A stretch of 64,000 bases of DNA from NCBI GenBank assembly GCA_947468275.1, contig CANIKO010000009.1, forward strand, positions 62,001 through 126,000. Direction: 5' to 3'. The translations under genes were made by a program, and so were the position numbers. Below are positions 54,907-64,000 of the stretch, piece after piece (within the stretch, counting starts at the first letter, position 1; the number at the start of each line of letters is the position of its first letter). The notes beneath the pieces are model-generated. The model was not told where the DNA came from and ran no database searches. It worked only from the letters and a program-made list of their open reading frames with translations. Origin of the DNA: Bacteroidota bacterium (lineage in GTDB: Bacteria > Bacteroidota > Bacteroidia > NS11-12g > UBA9320).

Positions 54907-55604
54907 TAAAGTGCATTAGTATTGGACTAATATCAGTTTTGTTTTACACTAAAGCAAAAGCACAATGTTATGGATTTGGGCATTTAAAAGAATTTAATTT
55001 GGCTCCAAATTTAGATTCAAATTGCGATTCCATTGCAATTGATACCTCAGCTAAAAACCTAAAGATAACGTTTTATTTATATTTGGGAAATGAGGATTAT
55101 GTATTTACAAAATCCGGAAAATTAGAGTCATATCCATATAGGTTATTGACCTATGAAGTAATTGACACTACAGTACTTATTATGAAAGATACAACTTTAA
55201 AAAGTAAAATAAGGTATTACTATGATCCTTACCGTTATTCACGTCCATTAGGAGAAAAGTATGACAATTATGAGAGAAAAATTTATAAGACTAATTATTT
55301 TGGTATAAATGATACTTCATATTTCGATGATACGCTTGAATTTTATTATCCAATATACAGTGGCAAAGAAATTGAATCATTACTTTTTATTTTTAATAGT
55401 GGAAACTTTCGTAGTAATACAAATTCAATTTGCTTATATAACTTATTAAATAATAAACAGCTTAAGTTATGTCACTGCATACATAATGTTAGTAATCCAA
55501 CATTAAGTTCATTGGAATATATTAAGAAAATGAATAAAAAGAATTACTTTTTTGCAGTATTTCAAGGTGCTCTTGAATATTATTTTTATATACTTATTAT
55601 TTAG
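54882..55604 (+). CDS. Small exported protein of the operon
   Basis: A protein of about 240 aa. I choose the internal ATG at 54882 (MLSRGKFLIKC) because it begins a clear signal peptide ending at KAKAQ; the longer frame from 54834 would add 16 residues ahead of it. The mature part is Tyr/Asp-rich with four or so cysteines (CYGFGH, NCDS, LCHCIH). I do not recognise the family. It is the only clearly exported protein among the first five genes of the operon. It starts inside the end of the preceding gene. Confidence 0.7.
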   Translation: MLSRGKFLIKCISIGLISVLFYTKAKAQCYGFGHLKEFNLAPNLDSNCDSIAIDTSAKNLKITFYLYLGNEDYVFTKSGKLESYPYRLLTYEVIDTTVLIMKDTTLKSKIRYYYDPYRYSRPLGEKYDNYERKIYKTNYFGINDTSYFDDTLEFYYPIYSGKEIESLLFIFNSGNFRSNTNSICLYNLLNNKQLKLCHCIHNVSNPTLSSLEYIKKMNKKNYFFAVFQGALEYYFYILII

Positions 55605-55607
55605 TTT

Positions 55608-58600
55608 ATGACAGTAGCAAATTCTTATAATCCCCAAATAAAAGACCTGATTCCGGTTGATAAACTGCCAGAAAGTATTGCTAATTTAATTGGTGATATT
55701 ACCGAGGGGATTTTTTACAAAGATTACTTTTTTGAAAGCAGCCTTAGCGGTGATGCAGGTTATCATAAACTAACTATTGTATTATATAAAAAGTTAGGGT
55801 TGAATATTGGGGGAGATTCAGGAATGTCGCTGTTATTAAATCCTGGACACACAACCGGTACTACAGAAATACCCGTTTCATTAACTTATAGGTGGGAATT
55901 ATTAAAATACGCTAAAGCATTTAATCCTGAAGACTTGCTTTCAGACCCGCTTGTATTTTTTAATTTATTGTGGGAAATGGTGGGCCCAGAAGATTTTGAA
56001 TTAATAGATTCAAGTATAAATGTATTTTATGGCGATTCATCAACGCCAATTAATGATTTTGTTACTGCCTTTAACGATAATACTGAAATAACCGCAACGT
56101 TAACGGTACCTTCAACAACCGGTTTAGATGCAGCTAAGGATATAGTAACTCAAATGGAGGCACAAGCAGTTGACCCCAAAAACTATATCATTGATTACCT
56201 TATTACAGGTGAGAACAATGGAGATTCTGTGGATAATGCTTCTTTGTTATTCAATCAATGGCTTGGTGCAATTGGTATTGATAATTTAATTGATTTAGCT
56301 ACACCAAAATTTAAGGCTGCTATTGATACCCTTGAATTGGGAATAGGGTTTCCTACCTGGATGTTAAAACCCCTTGATGGCCCGGCATCAGATCCATCTT
56401 CTGAAGTGGAGGAGGATAAACAAAGTTTGCTAACAATTGATATTGCTAGTTTATCATTTAGCAGTGAAGAAGGAATGGTATTTGATATTGGTTCAAATCC
56501 AGCGGAACTTACCCCATCGCAGATTGGTGATACACCAATGAGAATTCAAATAGACGGAGCTGAAATTGATTTAAGAGAAGATACAAATATTCAAGCGGCT
56601 GATGACGATGAAAGGCCTAAATCCTTTAAAGGAATTTTTATTGAGGAAGCCTTAGTCTATTTACCTTGGGCAAAAACAACCGGTACTGCTAACATTATTG
56701 CTCAGAATGTACTCATAGGAAGTGAAGGTGGATTTTCGGGAAAAATTGGAATTGAGGAAGCCGTTTTTGAACATTATGTTGATTTTGAAATAGAAACCAC
56801 ATCTGATATTTCTTACGATAGCGATACGAAAGAAATTACAGTAACAGGAACAAATGAAGATGAAACTGAAATAATAATTCTTGAAGGAACAGAAACCTTC
56901 ATAAGAGACATAGAAGATCATTATTATAAGGTTGAAGATGATGGCAGCATTACAACGGCAACTCCTCCGGCTGATTTATTTACATATAATATTACTGATA
57001 AAATTTCAGTAAGTTTAGATTCACTGTTTTTAACATTTAAGAAAAACTCTCTAGTTAAGAGCAATATTATTGGAAAGCTTACCTTGCCTTTTTTGAGCCA
57101 GCCTATAAAAATTAAGGTTGACATTGGAAATGGTTATTCTATAGAAGCTTCTTTCCCTAAGGGAAAAGCTATTGTAGATAATAATAAGGTTAAAGTAACC
57201 CTTAATTCGTTATTGGTTTCAAAAATAGATGATGTAAAAAGTTTTGGTTTTAGTGGGTCTTTGGTGGTAAACTCAGCAGATCCTTTCTCTAAAAAATTCC
57301 TTCCAGACACAGTGGAAGTAAAAAACCTAGTGTTTTCATCAAATGGACAAATTTTGTTTGATGTTGGTATAGGTTGGAAAAATGGAACAAAAATTAGCGG
57401 AAATCAGGATTCTGGATTGGAAATTATTATTCCTATTCATAAAAAATCTGATGATAAGGATAAAAAACTTTTAAAAATAGATAAAATCAGAATCAATGCA
57501 AAAGTTGATGATGATGAATTAAAAATCAGAACTACGCTAATGGGAGCTGCCTTGAATATTGCAGCCCTAACAGCATCTGCCGAAGGTTTGGGCTTTGAGG
57601 CAGTAGTTAATTTTCCTGAAAACGGGGGGCAACTTGGTTTAGGGGATGTCGAATTAAAATTTGTACCTCCAACCGAAGTAGGTCTAAGCATTGAAACGTC
57701 CACAATCATAGGAGGCGGTTATCTCAAAATAGATCCTGAAGGACACAGCTATGCCGGGGTTCTAGAATTAAAAGTTGTAGATAAGGTCACTATTCGAGTA
57801 TTGGGATTACTCAATACACGATTACCAGGGGGTAAAAAAGGATACTCATTATTGATGTTGGTTTTTGTGGAAGACTTTAAACCAATATCTCTTGGCTATG
57901 GATTTACCTTGAATGGTGTAGGTGGGTTATTGGGATTAAACCGAACTGCAAATACTGAAAAACTGCGTTCTGCTGTACGAAGTGATGATTTGCAATCAAC
58001 CTTGTTTCCTCAGGATGTAGTAAAAAATGCTAACCACATCATAAGCAATTTAGAACAATTTTATCCTGCAAGCGAAGGGCGTTTCTTGGTGGGGCCAATG
58101 GCTAAAATTGGCTGGGGTGCTCCCAAATCATTTATAACCGTTGATTTAGGAATAATCATAGAACTACCGGCTCCTGTTACCATTGTAATATTAGGAGTAA
58201 TAAAGGCTGTTTTGCCGGATGCAGAAGTGCCTGTAGCTATAATAAAGCTCAATATAAACTTTTTAGGGGTTATAGATTTTGGCAAGAAAAGCATTTCGTT
58301 CGATGCCAGTTTATACGATTCAACCTACTATATGTTAGCAGTGAGTGGTGATATGGCCTTCCGCTTAATTTGGGGGGATAAACCAGCTTTCCTTTTAACA
58401 GTAGGTGGCTTCAATCCGCAATTTACTCCACCCCCTTTGAACCTTCCTGATATAAGGAGATTAACTGTTTGTCTTGTTGATAAACCGGAACTTAAACTTA
58501 AACTGGAAACCTATTTAGCCATAACATCAAATACGGTTCAAACGGGTGCAAGGTTAATTGCATTGGCTGAAGAAGGTGGTTTTACAGCAAATGCGATGTT

Positions 58601-59591
58601 CTGGTTTGATGTATTGATTCAGTTCAATCCATTTTACCTGATTGCAAATGTCGGCGCATCGGCAGTAATAAGAGCGGGGGGCACAGTTCTGTTGACAGCA
58701 TACTTAGATTTAACTCTCACAGGTCCTAAACCTTGGACAGTTAGAGGAAGAGTTGAATTTAAAGCATTGTTTATCAAATCCTGTATTAATGTTAATGCAA
58801 GATGGGGAGAAGAGGCAAATCCAACAATTCCAAATAAACCTATCTGGCCTGAACTGGAAGCAGCAATCAATGACGTAAATAATTGGTTGGCTTTATTACC
58901 AAAGAGAAACAATATTTCAGTATCGGTTAAAAATGTTGCATTAGCGGCTGGGGAAGTCTTAATTCATCCGATGGGAAATTTTAGTTTCAACCAAACTATA
59001 TTACCTATGAATGCAACCATAAATAAATATGGATCAGTTAAACCATCGGATTATAAAAAGTTTTGGGTAGTGAGTGTAAAAGATGCAAATGAAAATGCTT
59101 TAGACTTTACTTATCAGAAAGACAATTTCGCCCCTGCACAATATACCCAAATGAGTGACCAGGAAAAGTTGTCAAAAAAATCATTCGAACAGTTTGACAG
59201 CGGAATAAAAGTAGGTACAGAAGCATTGAAATCTTCACATTGGGTTAAAAGAGATGTGAGTCATGAGGAGAAAATTATAGACCGAAGGATGAAACCGCCG
59301 GTTACAAGTTCACGCGATGTACCTTTAGATTTATTCAATACGATGTTGTTGCATGGAGATGTGGCTAACGCAGCACAATCACCGGTTAAAAACCGTTTAC
59401 CCTATGATGCACCTGCAACAAGCAACATCAATACCAATCAATACAAGGTGGCAGTAAAAGACACCATGGCTTCCTACGATTCCACAACATTTGACAGCAT
59501 CGCATCAGCCAATCAGTATTTGAATTCAGTTGTAAATTCAAACCAAAGTCAGGAAAATAAATTATTTGTAGTAGAAACTTGCGAATTATAA
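55608..59591 (+). CDS. Giant DUF6603-like protein
   Basis: A 1327-aa protein without a signal peptide. The N-terminal 600 residues are acidic and variable. From about 600 to 1070 it matches what I remember of DUF6603: GFTLNGVGGLLGLNR (about 765), VGPMAKIGWG, LGIIIELPAPVTIVILG, LTVGGFNPQF, YLAITSNTVQ and a SGPKPW-like GPKPWTVRG stretch. The C-terminal 250 residues are less conserved. The pattern suggests long amphipathic beta sheets. The biochemical role of DUF6603 is unknown to me. It starts 3 bp after the small exported gene. Confidence 0.82.
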   Translation: MTVANSYNPQIKDLIPVDKLPESIANLIGDITEGIFYKDYFFESSLSGDAGYHKLTIVLYKKLGLNIGGDSGMSLLLNPGHTTGTTEIPVSLTYRWELLKYAKAFNPEDLLSDPLVFFNLLWEMVGPEDFELIDSSINVFYGDSSTPINDFVTAFNDNTEITATLTVPSTTGLDAAKDIVTQMEAQAVDPKNYIIDYLITGENNGDSVDNASLLFNQWLGAIGIDNLIDLATPKFKAAIDTLELGIGFPTWMLKPLDGPASDPSSEVEEDKQSLLTIDIASLSFSSEEGMVFDIGSNPAELTPSQIGDTPMRIQIDGAEIDLREDTNIQAADDDERPKSFKGIFIEEALVYLPWAKTTGTANIIAQNVLIGSEGGFSGKIGIEEAVFEHYVDFEIETTSDISYDSDTKEITVTGTNEDETEIIILEGTETFIRDIEDHYYKVEDDGSITTATPPADLFTYNITDKISVSLDSLFLTFKKNSLVKSNIIGKLTLPFLSQPIKIKVDIGNGYSIEASFPKGKAIVDNNKVKVTLNSLLVSKIDDVKSFGFSGSLVVNSADPFSKKFLPDTVEVKNLVFSSNGQILFDVGIGWKNGTKISGNQDSGLEIIIPIHKKSDDKDKKLLKIDKIRINAKVDDDELKIRTTLMGAALNIAALTASAEGLGFEAVVNFPENGGQLGLGDVELKFVPPTEVGLSIETSTIIGGGYLKIDPEGHSYAGVLELKVVDKVTIRVLGLLNTRLPGGKKGYSLLMLVFVEDFKPISLGYGFTLNGVGGLLGLNRTANTEKLRSAVRSDDLQSTLFPQDVVKNANHIISNLEQFYPASEGRFLVGPMAKIGWGAPKSFITVDLGIIIELPAPVTIVILGVIKAVLPDAEVPVAIIKLNINFLGVIDFGKKSISFDASLYDSTYYMLAVSGDMAFRLIWGDKPAFLLTVGGFNPQFTPPPLNLPDIRRLTVCLVDKPELKLKLETYLAITSNTVQTGARLIALAEEGGFTANAMFWFDVLIQFNPFYLIANVGASAVIRAGGTVLLTAYLDLTLTGPKPWTVRGRVEFKALFIKSCINVNARWGEEANPTIPNKPIWPELEAAINDVNNWLALLPKRNNISVSVKNVALAAGEVLIHPMGNFSFNQTILPMNATINKYGSVKPSDYKKFWVVSVKDANENALDFTYQKDNFAPAQYTQMSDQEKLSKKSFEQFDSGIKVGTEALKSSHWVKRDVSHEEKIIDRRMKPPVTSSRDVPLDLFNTMLLHGDVANAAQSPVKNRLPYDAPATSNINTNQYKVAVKDTMASYDSTTFDSIASANQYLNSVVNSNQSQENKLFVVETCEL

Positions 59592-59610
59592 AAAATTAAA
59601 AACTAAAAAA

Positions 59611-62604
59611 ATGCCAGCATCATACAGCTTTTTACCATGGTTGAGACAAGGTCTCACAAGCGGAATACAAAATATAGAAGGAGGTACTACGGGTATTCCC
59701 GCAGTAAGAGCTTCAATAACAATGGATGTTAAATTCAAGGGAAGCCCCATAGGTGGTGGGGCAGATGCTGAATTTGACAAAACCAAGGAGATAAAATTAT
59801 ACGGCCCCTTCGATATTTTGGGAATAAGTCAGGATGCAGTAGTTAGGACAGAACCAAAAAACTGGATTACCAATTTTGAGCCTAATTATTTAGCCTATAT
59901 TGAATTTTACGATGAAGATTTTTTGTGGCGTTATACACCGGCTGCACCTTCTGGAACTGATAGGAATCAGAGATTAAGTCCATGGGTAACATTAGTTGTG
60001 CTTAAAGAAGATGAATTTGAACGGATGCCATTTAATGGCGTTAATCCTTCCTTTAAAATTTTACAGGCGGCAGCAAATATTTTTCAGGATACATCACAAT
60101 TATTTGCATGGGGACATGTTCATGTTAATGAAGATTTGGTAGATGAAGATCATATAGAGGTTGCGGTAAATAATTTAAATACTATTTTAAAAGCCGACCC
60201 CAATAAAGCGGTAAGTCGTCTTCTTTGTCCAAGGCGATTGGACGACAATACAGCCTATTATGCGTTTGTAATTCCAACCTTTGAGTTAGGAAGGTTGGCC
60301 GGGTTAGGCCAAAATATTCCAACCACCGGTACAATTCCTAACGCTTTATCACCTGCATGGATAGGGACAGATAACAACAAAGAATTTCCAATTTACTACG
60401 AATGGTTTTTTAAAACAGGAAGTATTGGTAATTTTGAGTATTTGGTTGAGTTGCTCGAACCAAAAGCTCTCACCATTGATGATGTCGGAAAGAGGAGTTT
60501 GGATGTGCAAAACCCAGGCATACTTAATTTAAAAGGTTTCGCAAATAATAACGAAATCCCTCTTTATGGTGCGGTTAAACCCATTGCTCCAGCCGATGAT
60601 GTATGGGAAATACCTTATCCAATCCAACCTACACCACCAGCACCTCAAATCCCAAGTGAAAAAGCATTTATTGATAAATTCCTTATTGAATTAAATTCTC
60701 CATATCAAAGTTCACAGACAAACCCAACTGACGACCCTGAAATAGCACCACCAATTTATGGTAGATGGCACGCTAAAGTTGATCACCTTGATAATTTATC
60801 AGGTGATTGGTTGCACAAAATAAATCTCGATCCTTCTTATAGGGTTTTTGCAGGTGCTGGGTCACAAGTTGTAAAAAAACGACAGGAAGAATTTATGAAC
60901 CTCGCTTGGCAACAAGTGGATAAAATAGAAGAAGCCAATAAAATAATCAGGCAATTACAATTGGCAAAGGAAGCCAGTGCTTCTGTTTATAACAGAACTT
61001 TTGTAACTGCTGATGCAGATGAACTGATAAGTTTTACAAATACGGTTCATCCACGAATTGTAGTATCAACCAACAATACTCTTTATAAAGAAACGCAGGA
61101 AAGTGTTGTTCCACAGGGTTGCTTCACAGGTGCATTCCGACGTATAACACGACCTAAAGGTTTTGTTGCAAAAAATGTTGGCACCACTCAATCCATTAAT
61201 ACTGCAAATATTATAAATAGCATTAACAGCGGGAATAGTTCCGTGGCCAAAACATACACCGCACCTACGGGAATGTCGGCTTATACCATTTTATCTTCTT
61301 CCTATATTACGTCATCCTATACTCTGGGCTTACCTACAAGATCAACCTTTGTTTTGACAAAACCAGGTGGTACTTATTATTCACCGGTAGTTTGGCCAAG
61401 TTCTCCGGCAAGCGGGGCAGCAACAGGATATTTGGGTGCTGTTCCAAATGTTCATACCCTACTTTCCTCACCCTCCACGCAACCTCCTACGGGGAATACA
61501 CTCGTTTTTTCAACCATTAAAACCAATATTACGGATGGTCTTAACCCGGCCACAACTATCCTGAATATTGCAAAAAAATTGGTAGGGCGAAGTGACGTGT
61601 ATGGTGAAGCGGTGGTTCTTTCTGCTCTCGAATTAATACTTGAAGCCCCTCGCATTGAAATACCAATGTTTAAAGATTTGTATGATATTTCTCCAGACCT
61701 ATTGATGCCTGGTCTAAATAATGTACCTGCAAATTCATTGAGTATTTTAGAACCAAATCAAAATGTTATTGAAGCTTATATGCTTGGATTAAACCATGAG
61801 ATGGCAAGTGAGTTGTTATGGCGTGAATTTCCTACCGACCAAAGGGGAACAGTTTTTATGCGCTTTTGGCAATCGTATTTTACAACCCATACCGATACAA
61901 GTGGAAGCAATTATGATAAAACCCGAAGTATAAAACCTATACACCAATGGAAAAATACAGCCGGAACAGCCCTTTCAGAATTAGGTAAAAACGGACCAAG
62001 TGGTTATCCAACGGATTTATTGTTACTAACAGTAAGAGGTGAATTATTAAAAAAATATCCTAATACTTTAATCTATGCCAATAAAGCGAAATGGGGTCTT
62101 GATACTGCTCAAGCGGAAGATGTTACATTACCACGTAAACTTAAAGATTATAATGTTACAAATGGTGATACTAAACTACCCCTATTTATGGCAAGAGTGT
62201 CTGATATTGTTTTTATAGGATTTGCTTTAACTCCTGAAGAAGTGAAAGGCACGGATGTAGAAGCTACAAGTCCTGATATGAGCAAGCCAGGATGGTTCTT
62301 TGTTTTTGAAGAAATAGCAGGGGAGATACATTTTGGGTTGGATGAATTTGATGAGAATATTCCAATAGATCCTCAAATTACTAATATTCAAGGTTGGGAT
62401 AAATTGAATTGGGGTCATATGGGGGGGACAGTAGAAAGCATAAAATTTATTAATACCGATTTAGGAATTACTATGGCTGACCCGCAAACAACTTGGAATA
62501 ACGCTGATATTCATTGGGGATCCAATGCTGCAGATATAGCTTATGCAACTTATCGTTCTCCAGCTATGCTTGCAGTTCATGCAAAAGATATGTTAGATAT
62601 ATGA
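59611..62604 (+). CDS. Large unnamed protein, fifth gene of the operon
   Basis: A 997-aa protein with no signal peptide or membrane helix. Recognisable landmarks are the N-terminal YSFLPWLRQGLTSGIQ, LSPWVTLVVLKEDEFE near 125, a helical KKRQEEFMNLAWQQVDKIEEANKI near 430, LNHEMASELLWREFPTDQRG near 728 and a C-terminal EIHFGLDEFDE near 905. From memory, similar strings recur in large unnamed proteins of other bacteria; I cannot give a function. It follows the DUF6603 gene by 19 bp and overlaps the next gene by 4 bp. Confidence 0.8.
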   Translation: MPASYSFLPWLRQGLTSGIQNIEGGTTGIPAVRASITMDVKFKGSPIGGGADAEFDKTKEIKLYGPFDILGISQDAVVRTEPKNWITNFEPNYLAYIEFYDEDFLWRYTPAAPSGTDRNQRLSPWVTLVVLKEDEFERMPFNGVNPSFKILQAAANIFQDTSQLFAWGHVHVNEDLVDEDHIEVAVNNLNTILKADPNKAVSRLLCPRRLDDNTAYYAFVIPTFELGRLAGLGQNIPTTGTIPNALSPAWIGTDNNKEFPIYYEWFFKTGSIGNFEYLVELLEPKALTIDDVGKRSLDVQNPGILNLKGFANNNEIPLYGAVKPIAPADDVWEIPYPIQPTPPAPQIPSEKAFIDKFLIELNSPYQSSQTNPTDDPEIAPPIYGRWHAKVDHLDNLSGDWLHKINLDPSYRVFAGAGSQVVKKRQEEFMNLAWQQVDKIEEANKIIRQLQLAKEASASVYNRTFVTADADELISFTNTVHPRIVVSTNNTLYKETQESVVPQGCFTGAFRRITRPKGFVAKNVGTTQSINTANIINSINSGNSSVAKTYTAPTGMSAYTILSSSYITSSYTLGLPTRSTFVLTKPGGTYYSPVVWPSSPASGAATGYLGAVPNVHTLLSSPSTQPPTGNTLVFSTIKTNITDGLNPATTILNIAKKLVGRSDVYGEAVVLSALELILEAPRIEIPMFKDLYDISPDLLMPGLNNVPANSLSILEPNQNVIEAYMLGLNHEMASELLWREFPTDQRGTVFMRFWQSYFTTHTDTSGSNYDKTRSIKPIHQWKNTAGTALSELGKNGPSGYPTDLLLLTVRGELLKKYPNTLIYANKAKWGLDTAQAEDVTLPRKLKDYNVTNGDTKLPLFMARVSDIVFIGFALTPEEVKGTDVEATSPDMSKPGWFFVFEEIAGEIHFGLDEFDENIPIDPQITNIQGWDKLNWGHMGGTVESIKFINTDLGITMADPQTTWNNADIHWGSNAADIAYATYRSPAMLAVHAKDMLDI

Positions 62605-64000
62605 ATAAGATAAAAGGTATATTTTTAATTATATTTCTATTGTCAGGATTAGAAATATTAGCTCAGGATGGTACAGTTAAATCCTTTTTAAAAATCACAA
62701 AGAATAATACTGGATTTTCAGGAATCGATATGACTAATATAAAATTCTTAGGTAGTACCCTAGCAAATATTGGTGATATTGATAAGGATGGGAACAGTGA
62801 TATTGCAACTATGTGCTACAATTCAAGTAAAGGACGAAGATTAATTTTAATTTGTTTTTTAAATAGTGATGGTAGTATTAAATCTGCAGTTGAAATTTCA
62901 GAAGGAAAAGGGGGATTGCCAACTAATTTTACTCCAAATTCTATTGAAGGATTTGGCCAATCAATTTCTTCAATAGGGGATCTTGATAAGGATGGCGTAA
63001 ATGATATTGTAGTAGGTAATCATGGATTATCAAATAAATTTGGTGGTGAAATTTATATATTTTTTTTAAAGAGTGATGGAACAGTAAAGCAGTATTCGCG
63101 TATAGCAGAGGGTATATCTGGTTTTAAGGGCCAAATTAACTCAGAAGATGATTTTGGTAGATCAGTCTGTATGATTGGCGATTTAGATAAAGATGGTGTA
63201 AACGATATAGCTGTAGGGGCTGTTGAAGATAAGGGCGGACTCACTGGATCTGTATGGATATTGTTTTTAAAAACAGATGGGACAGTTAAATCATATAAAA
63301 AGCTTAATTCAACAAGTCCTTTATTATCATCTTTACAGATAGATGGAAGATTTGGTCAAGCAATAGCATTACTTGGTGATCTTAATAAGGATGGCGTAAA
63401 TGATATACTCGTCAGCTTAGGTAATGGTAATGAAGGAGGTACTGGTCGTGGGTCTTTAAGAATTTTGTTTTTAAATAATGATGGAACAATAAAAAGTGTT
63501 TCTAAAATTAGCTCAACTAGTGGTAATTTTAGTGACAGTTTACAAAATTATGGACAATTTGGATGGGCAGTTTGTTCTTTAGAGGATTTGGACGGAGATA
63601 GTGTTACCGACATTTCAGTTTCCGCAATTTCTTATAATAAATCTTGCGGTGCTATATGGAATATTTTTTTAAAATCAAATGGAACTTGTAAATCAATTCA
63701 AAAAATAACTACAGATACCGGAGGATTTAAAGCAGTATTAAAGCCTGGAGATGTTTTTGGTACTTCATTAACTTCAGTCGGAGATTTAAATGGAGATGGT
63801 ATAACAGATATGATTTCAGATGCTTCAAGCGATGGAGAAGCAGGTACAAATGCCGGTGCATTTTATATTCTTTTTCTGAATGGCCAAACTCAATTTATTA
63901 CCCCTGTTGCTTCGTTTATCCAAAGCAAGGATACTATTAAAATAAATGAGTGTGTAAATTTTACAGACCATTCCTCCAATTTCCCAACAAGTTGGAAATG
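62601..64000 (+). CDS. Exported FG-GAP/PKD protein, cut by the right edge
   Basis: An open frame of 466 codons with no stop before the window ends. The ATG overlaps the preceding stop (ATGA). The signal peptide ends near ILAQ (residue 22). Six FG-GAP-type calcium repeats follow (GDIDKDGNSDI, GDLDKDGVNDI twice, GDLNKDGVNDI, EDLDGDSVTDI, GDLNGDGITDM), enough for an integrin-like propeller. The last 30 residues (VNFTDHSSNFPTSWKW) begin a PKD domain. Proteins of this form often end in a T9SS sorting domain, which would lie outside the window. Confidence 0.85.
   Translation, partial: MNKIKGIFLIIFLLSGLEILAQDGTVKSFLKITKNNTGFSGIDMTNIKFLGSTLANIGDIDKDGNSDIATMCYNSSKGRRLILICFLNSDGSIKSAVEISEGKGGLPTNFTPNSIEGFGQSISSIGDLDKDGVNDIVVGNHGLSNKFGGEIYIFFLKSDGTVKQYSRIAEGISGFKGQINSEDDFGRSVCMIGDLDKDGVNDIAVGAVEDKGGLTGSVWILFLKTDGTVKSYKKLNSTSPLLSSLQIDGRFGQAIALLGDLNKDGVNDILVSLGNGNEGGTGRGSLRILFLNNDGTIKSVSKISSTSGNFSDSLQNYGQFGWAVCSLEDLDGDSVTDISVSAISYNKSCGAIWNIFLKSNGTCKSIQKITTDTGGFKAVLKPGDVFGTSLTSVGDLNGDGITDMISDASSDGEAGTNAGAFYILFLNGQTQFITPVASFIQSKDTIKINECVNFTDHSSNFPTSWK

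Larger units (their letters stand above)
46159..64000. mobile_element. Putative integrative element, right end not in the window
   Basis: Its left end is set by the split tRNA-Arg gene and the adjacent tyrosine recombinase gene pointing inward. To the right lie a two-component cassette and an operon of large unnamed genes, with no housekeeping gene before the window ends. No conjugation, relaxase, replication or phage capsid gene is visible, so the element type is unknown. Its extent is a minimum, and the later genes may instead be native chromosome beyond a small element. Confidence 0.5.

Noticed and set aside
48100-64000. A contractile injection system or T6SS locus
   Set aside because: The large operon has the feel of an assembly locus, but no sheath, inner tube, baseplate, LysM/spike, tape measure or AAA+ ATPase gene is visible.

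Overview
The window comes from a Bacteroidota chromosome. Three things point there: proteins ending in type A and type B sorting domains of the type IX secretion system, promoters that fit the phylum's -7 box TAnnTTTG, and weak Shine-Dalgarno signals with an AT-rich sequence. I cannot place it below phylum. Most of the first 46 kb is ordinary chromosome. The last 18 kb look like an integrated element of largely unknown function.

Layout. 0.3-3.4 kb: gcvH, accD, class I aldolase and a GNAT acetyltransferase. 3.5-9.6 kb: a TonB-dependent receptor, then a tight minus-strand run made of a T1-type secreted RNase, its barstar inhibitor, an EamA transporter, a DUF393 protein, an ArsC-like reductase and a DUF1348 protein, followed by DUF962 and GNAT genes. 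9.7-13.1 kb: purL and a type B T9SS cargo protein. 13.2-17.9 kb: a probable defence cluster with a HEPN-like protein, a PD-(D/E)XK-helicase carrying five C-terminal repeats, and a RelE-type toxin-antitoxin pair. 18-36 kb: housekeeping and envelope genes (FkbM methyltransferase, PPIase, pgk, DUF4349, subtilase, HTH-Fic, DUF3857/transglutaminase, cysS, M28, SprT-like, C1B peptidase, GT39-like). This stretch ends in a broken tandem duplication separated by a RAYT transposase flanked by inverted REP-like elements. 36.6-46 kb: a type A T9SS propeller protein, a DUF5723/TSP3/SPOR outer-membrane protein, galE, an IS200-type transposase with palindromic repeats, a sugar N-acetyltransferase and metG.

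46.1-64 kb: directly after metG lies the 5' half of a tRNA-Arg(CCU) gene, cut just after the anticodon loop, followed by a tyrosine recombinase. Next comes a regulatory cassette: a small CPP-motif protein, a membrane protein, a HisKA_3 histidine kinase and a NarL-type response regulator. After that is a compact operon of at least six genes that runs off the right edge: two large unnamed proteins, a small exported protein, a 1327-aa protein with a DUF6603-like core, a 997-aa unnamed protein, and an exported FG-GAP/PKD protein. A 50-bp block containing the palindrome TAGTAGTTTACTACTA stands upstream of both the regulatory cassette and the large operon, with only about three differences between copies. 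The simplest reading is that the two-component system controls itself and the large operon through this shared operator. The job of the operon is not evident from sequence. I see no sheath, tube, baseplate, conjugation or phage structural gene in the part that is visible.
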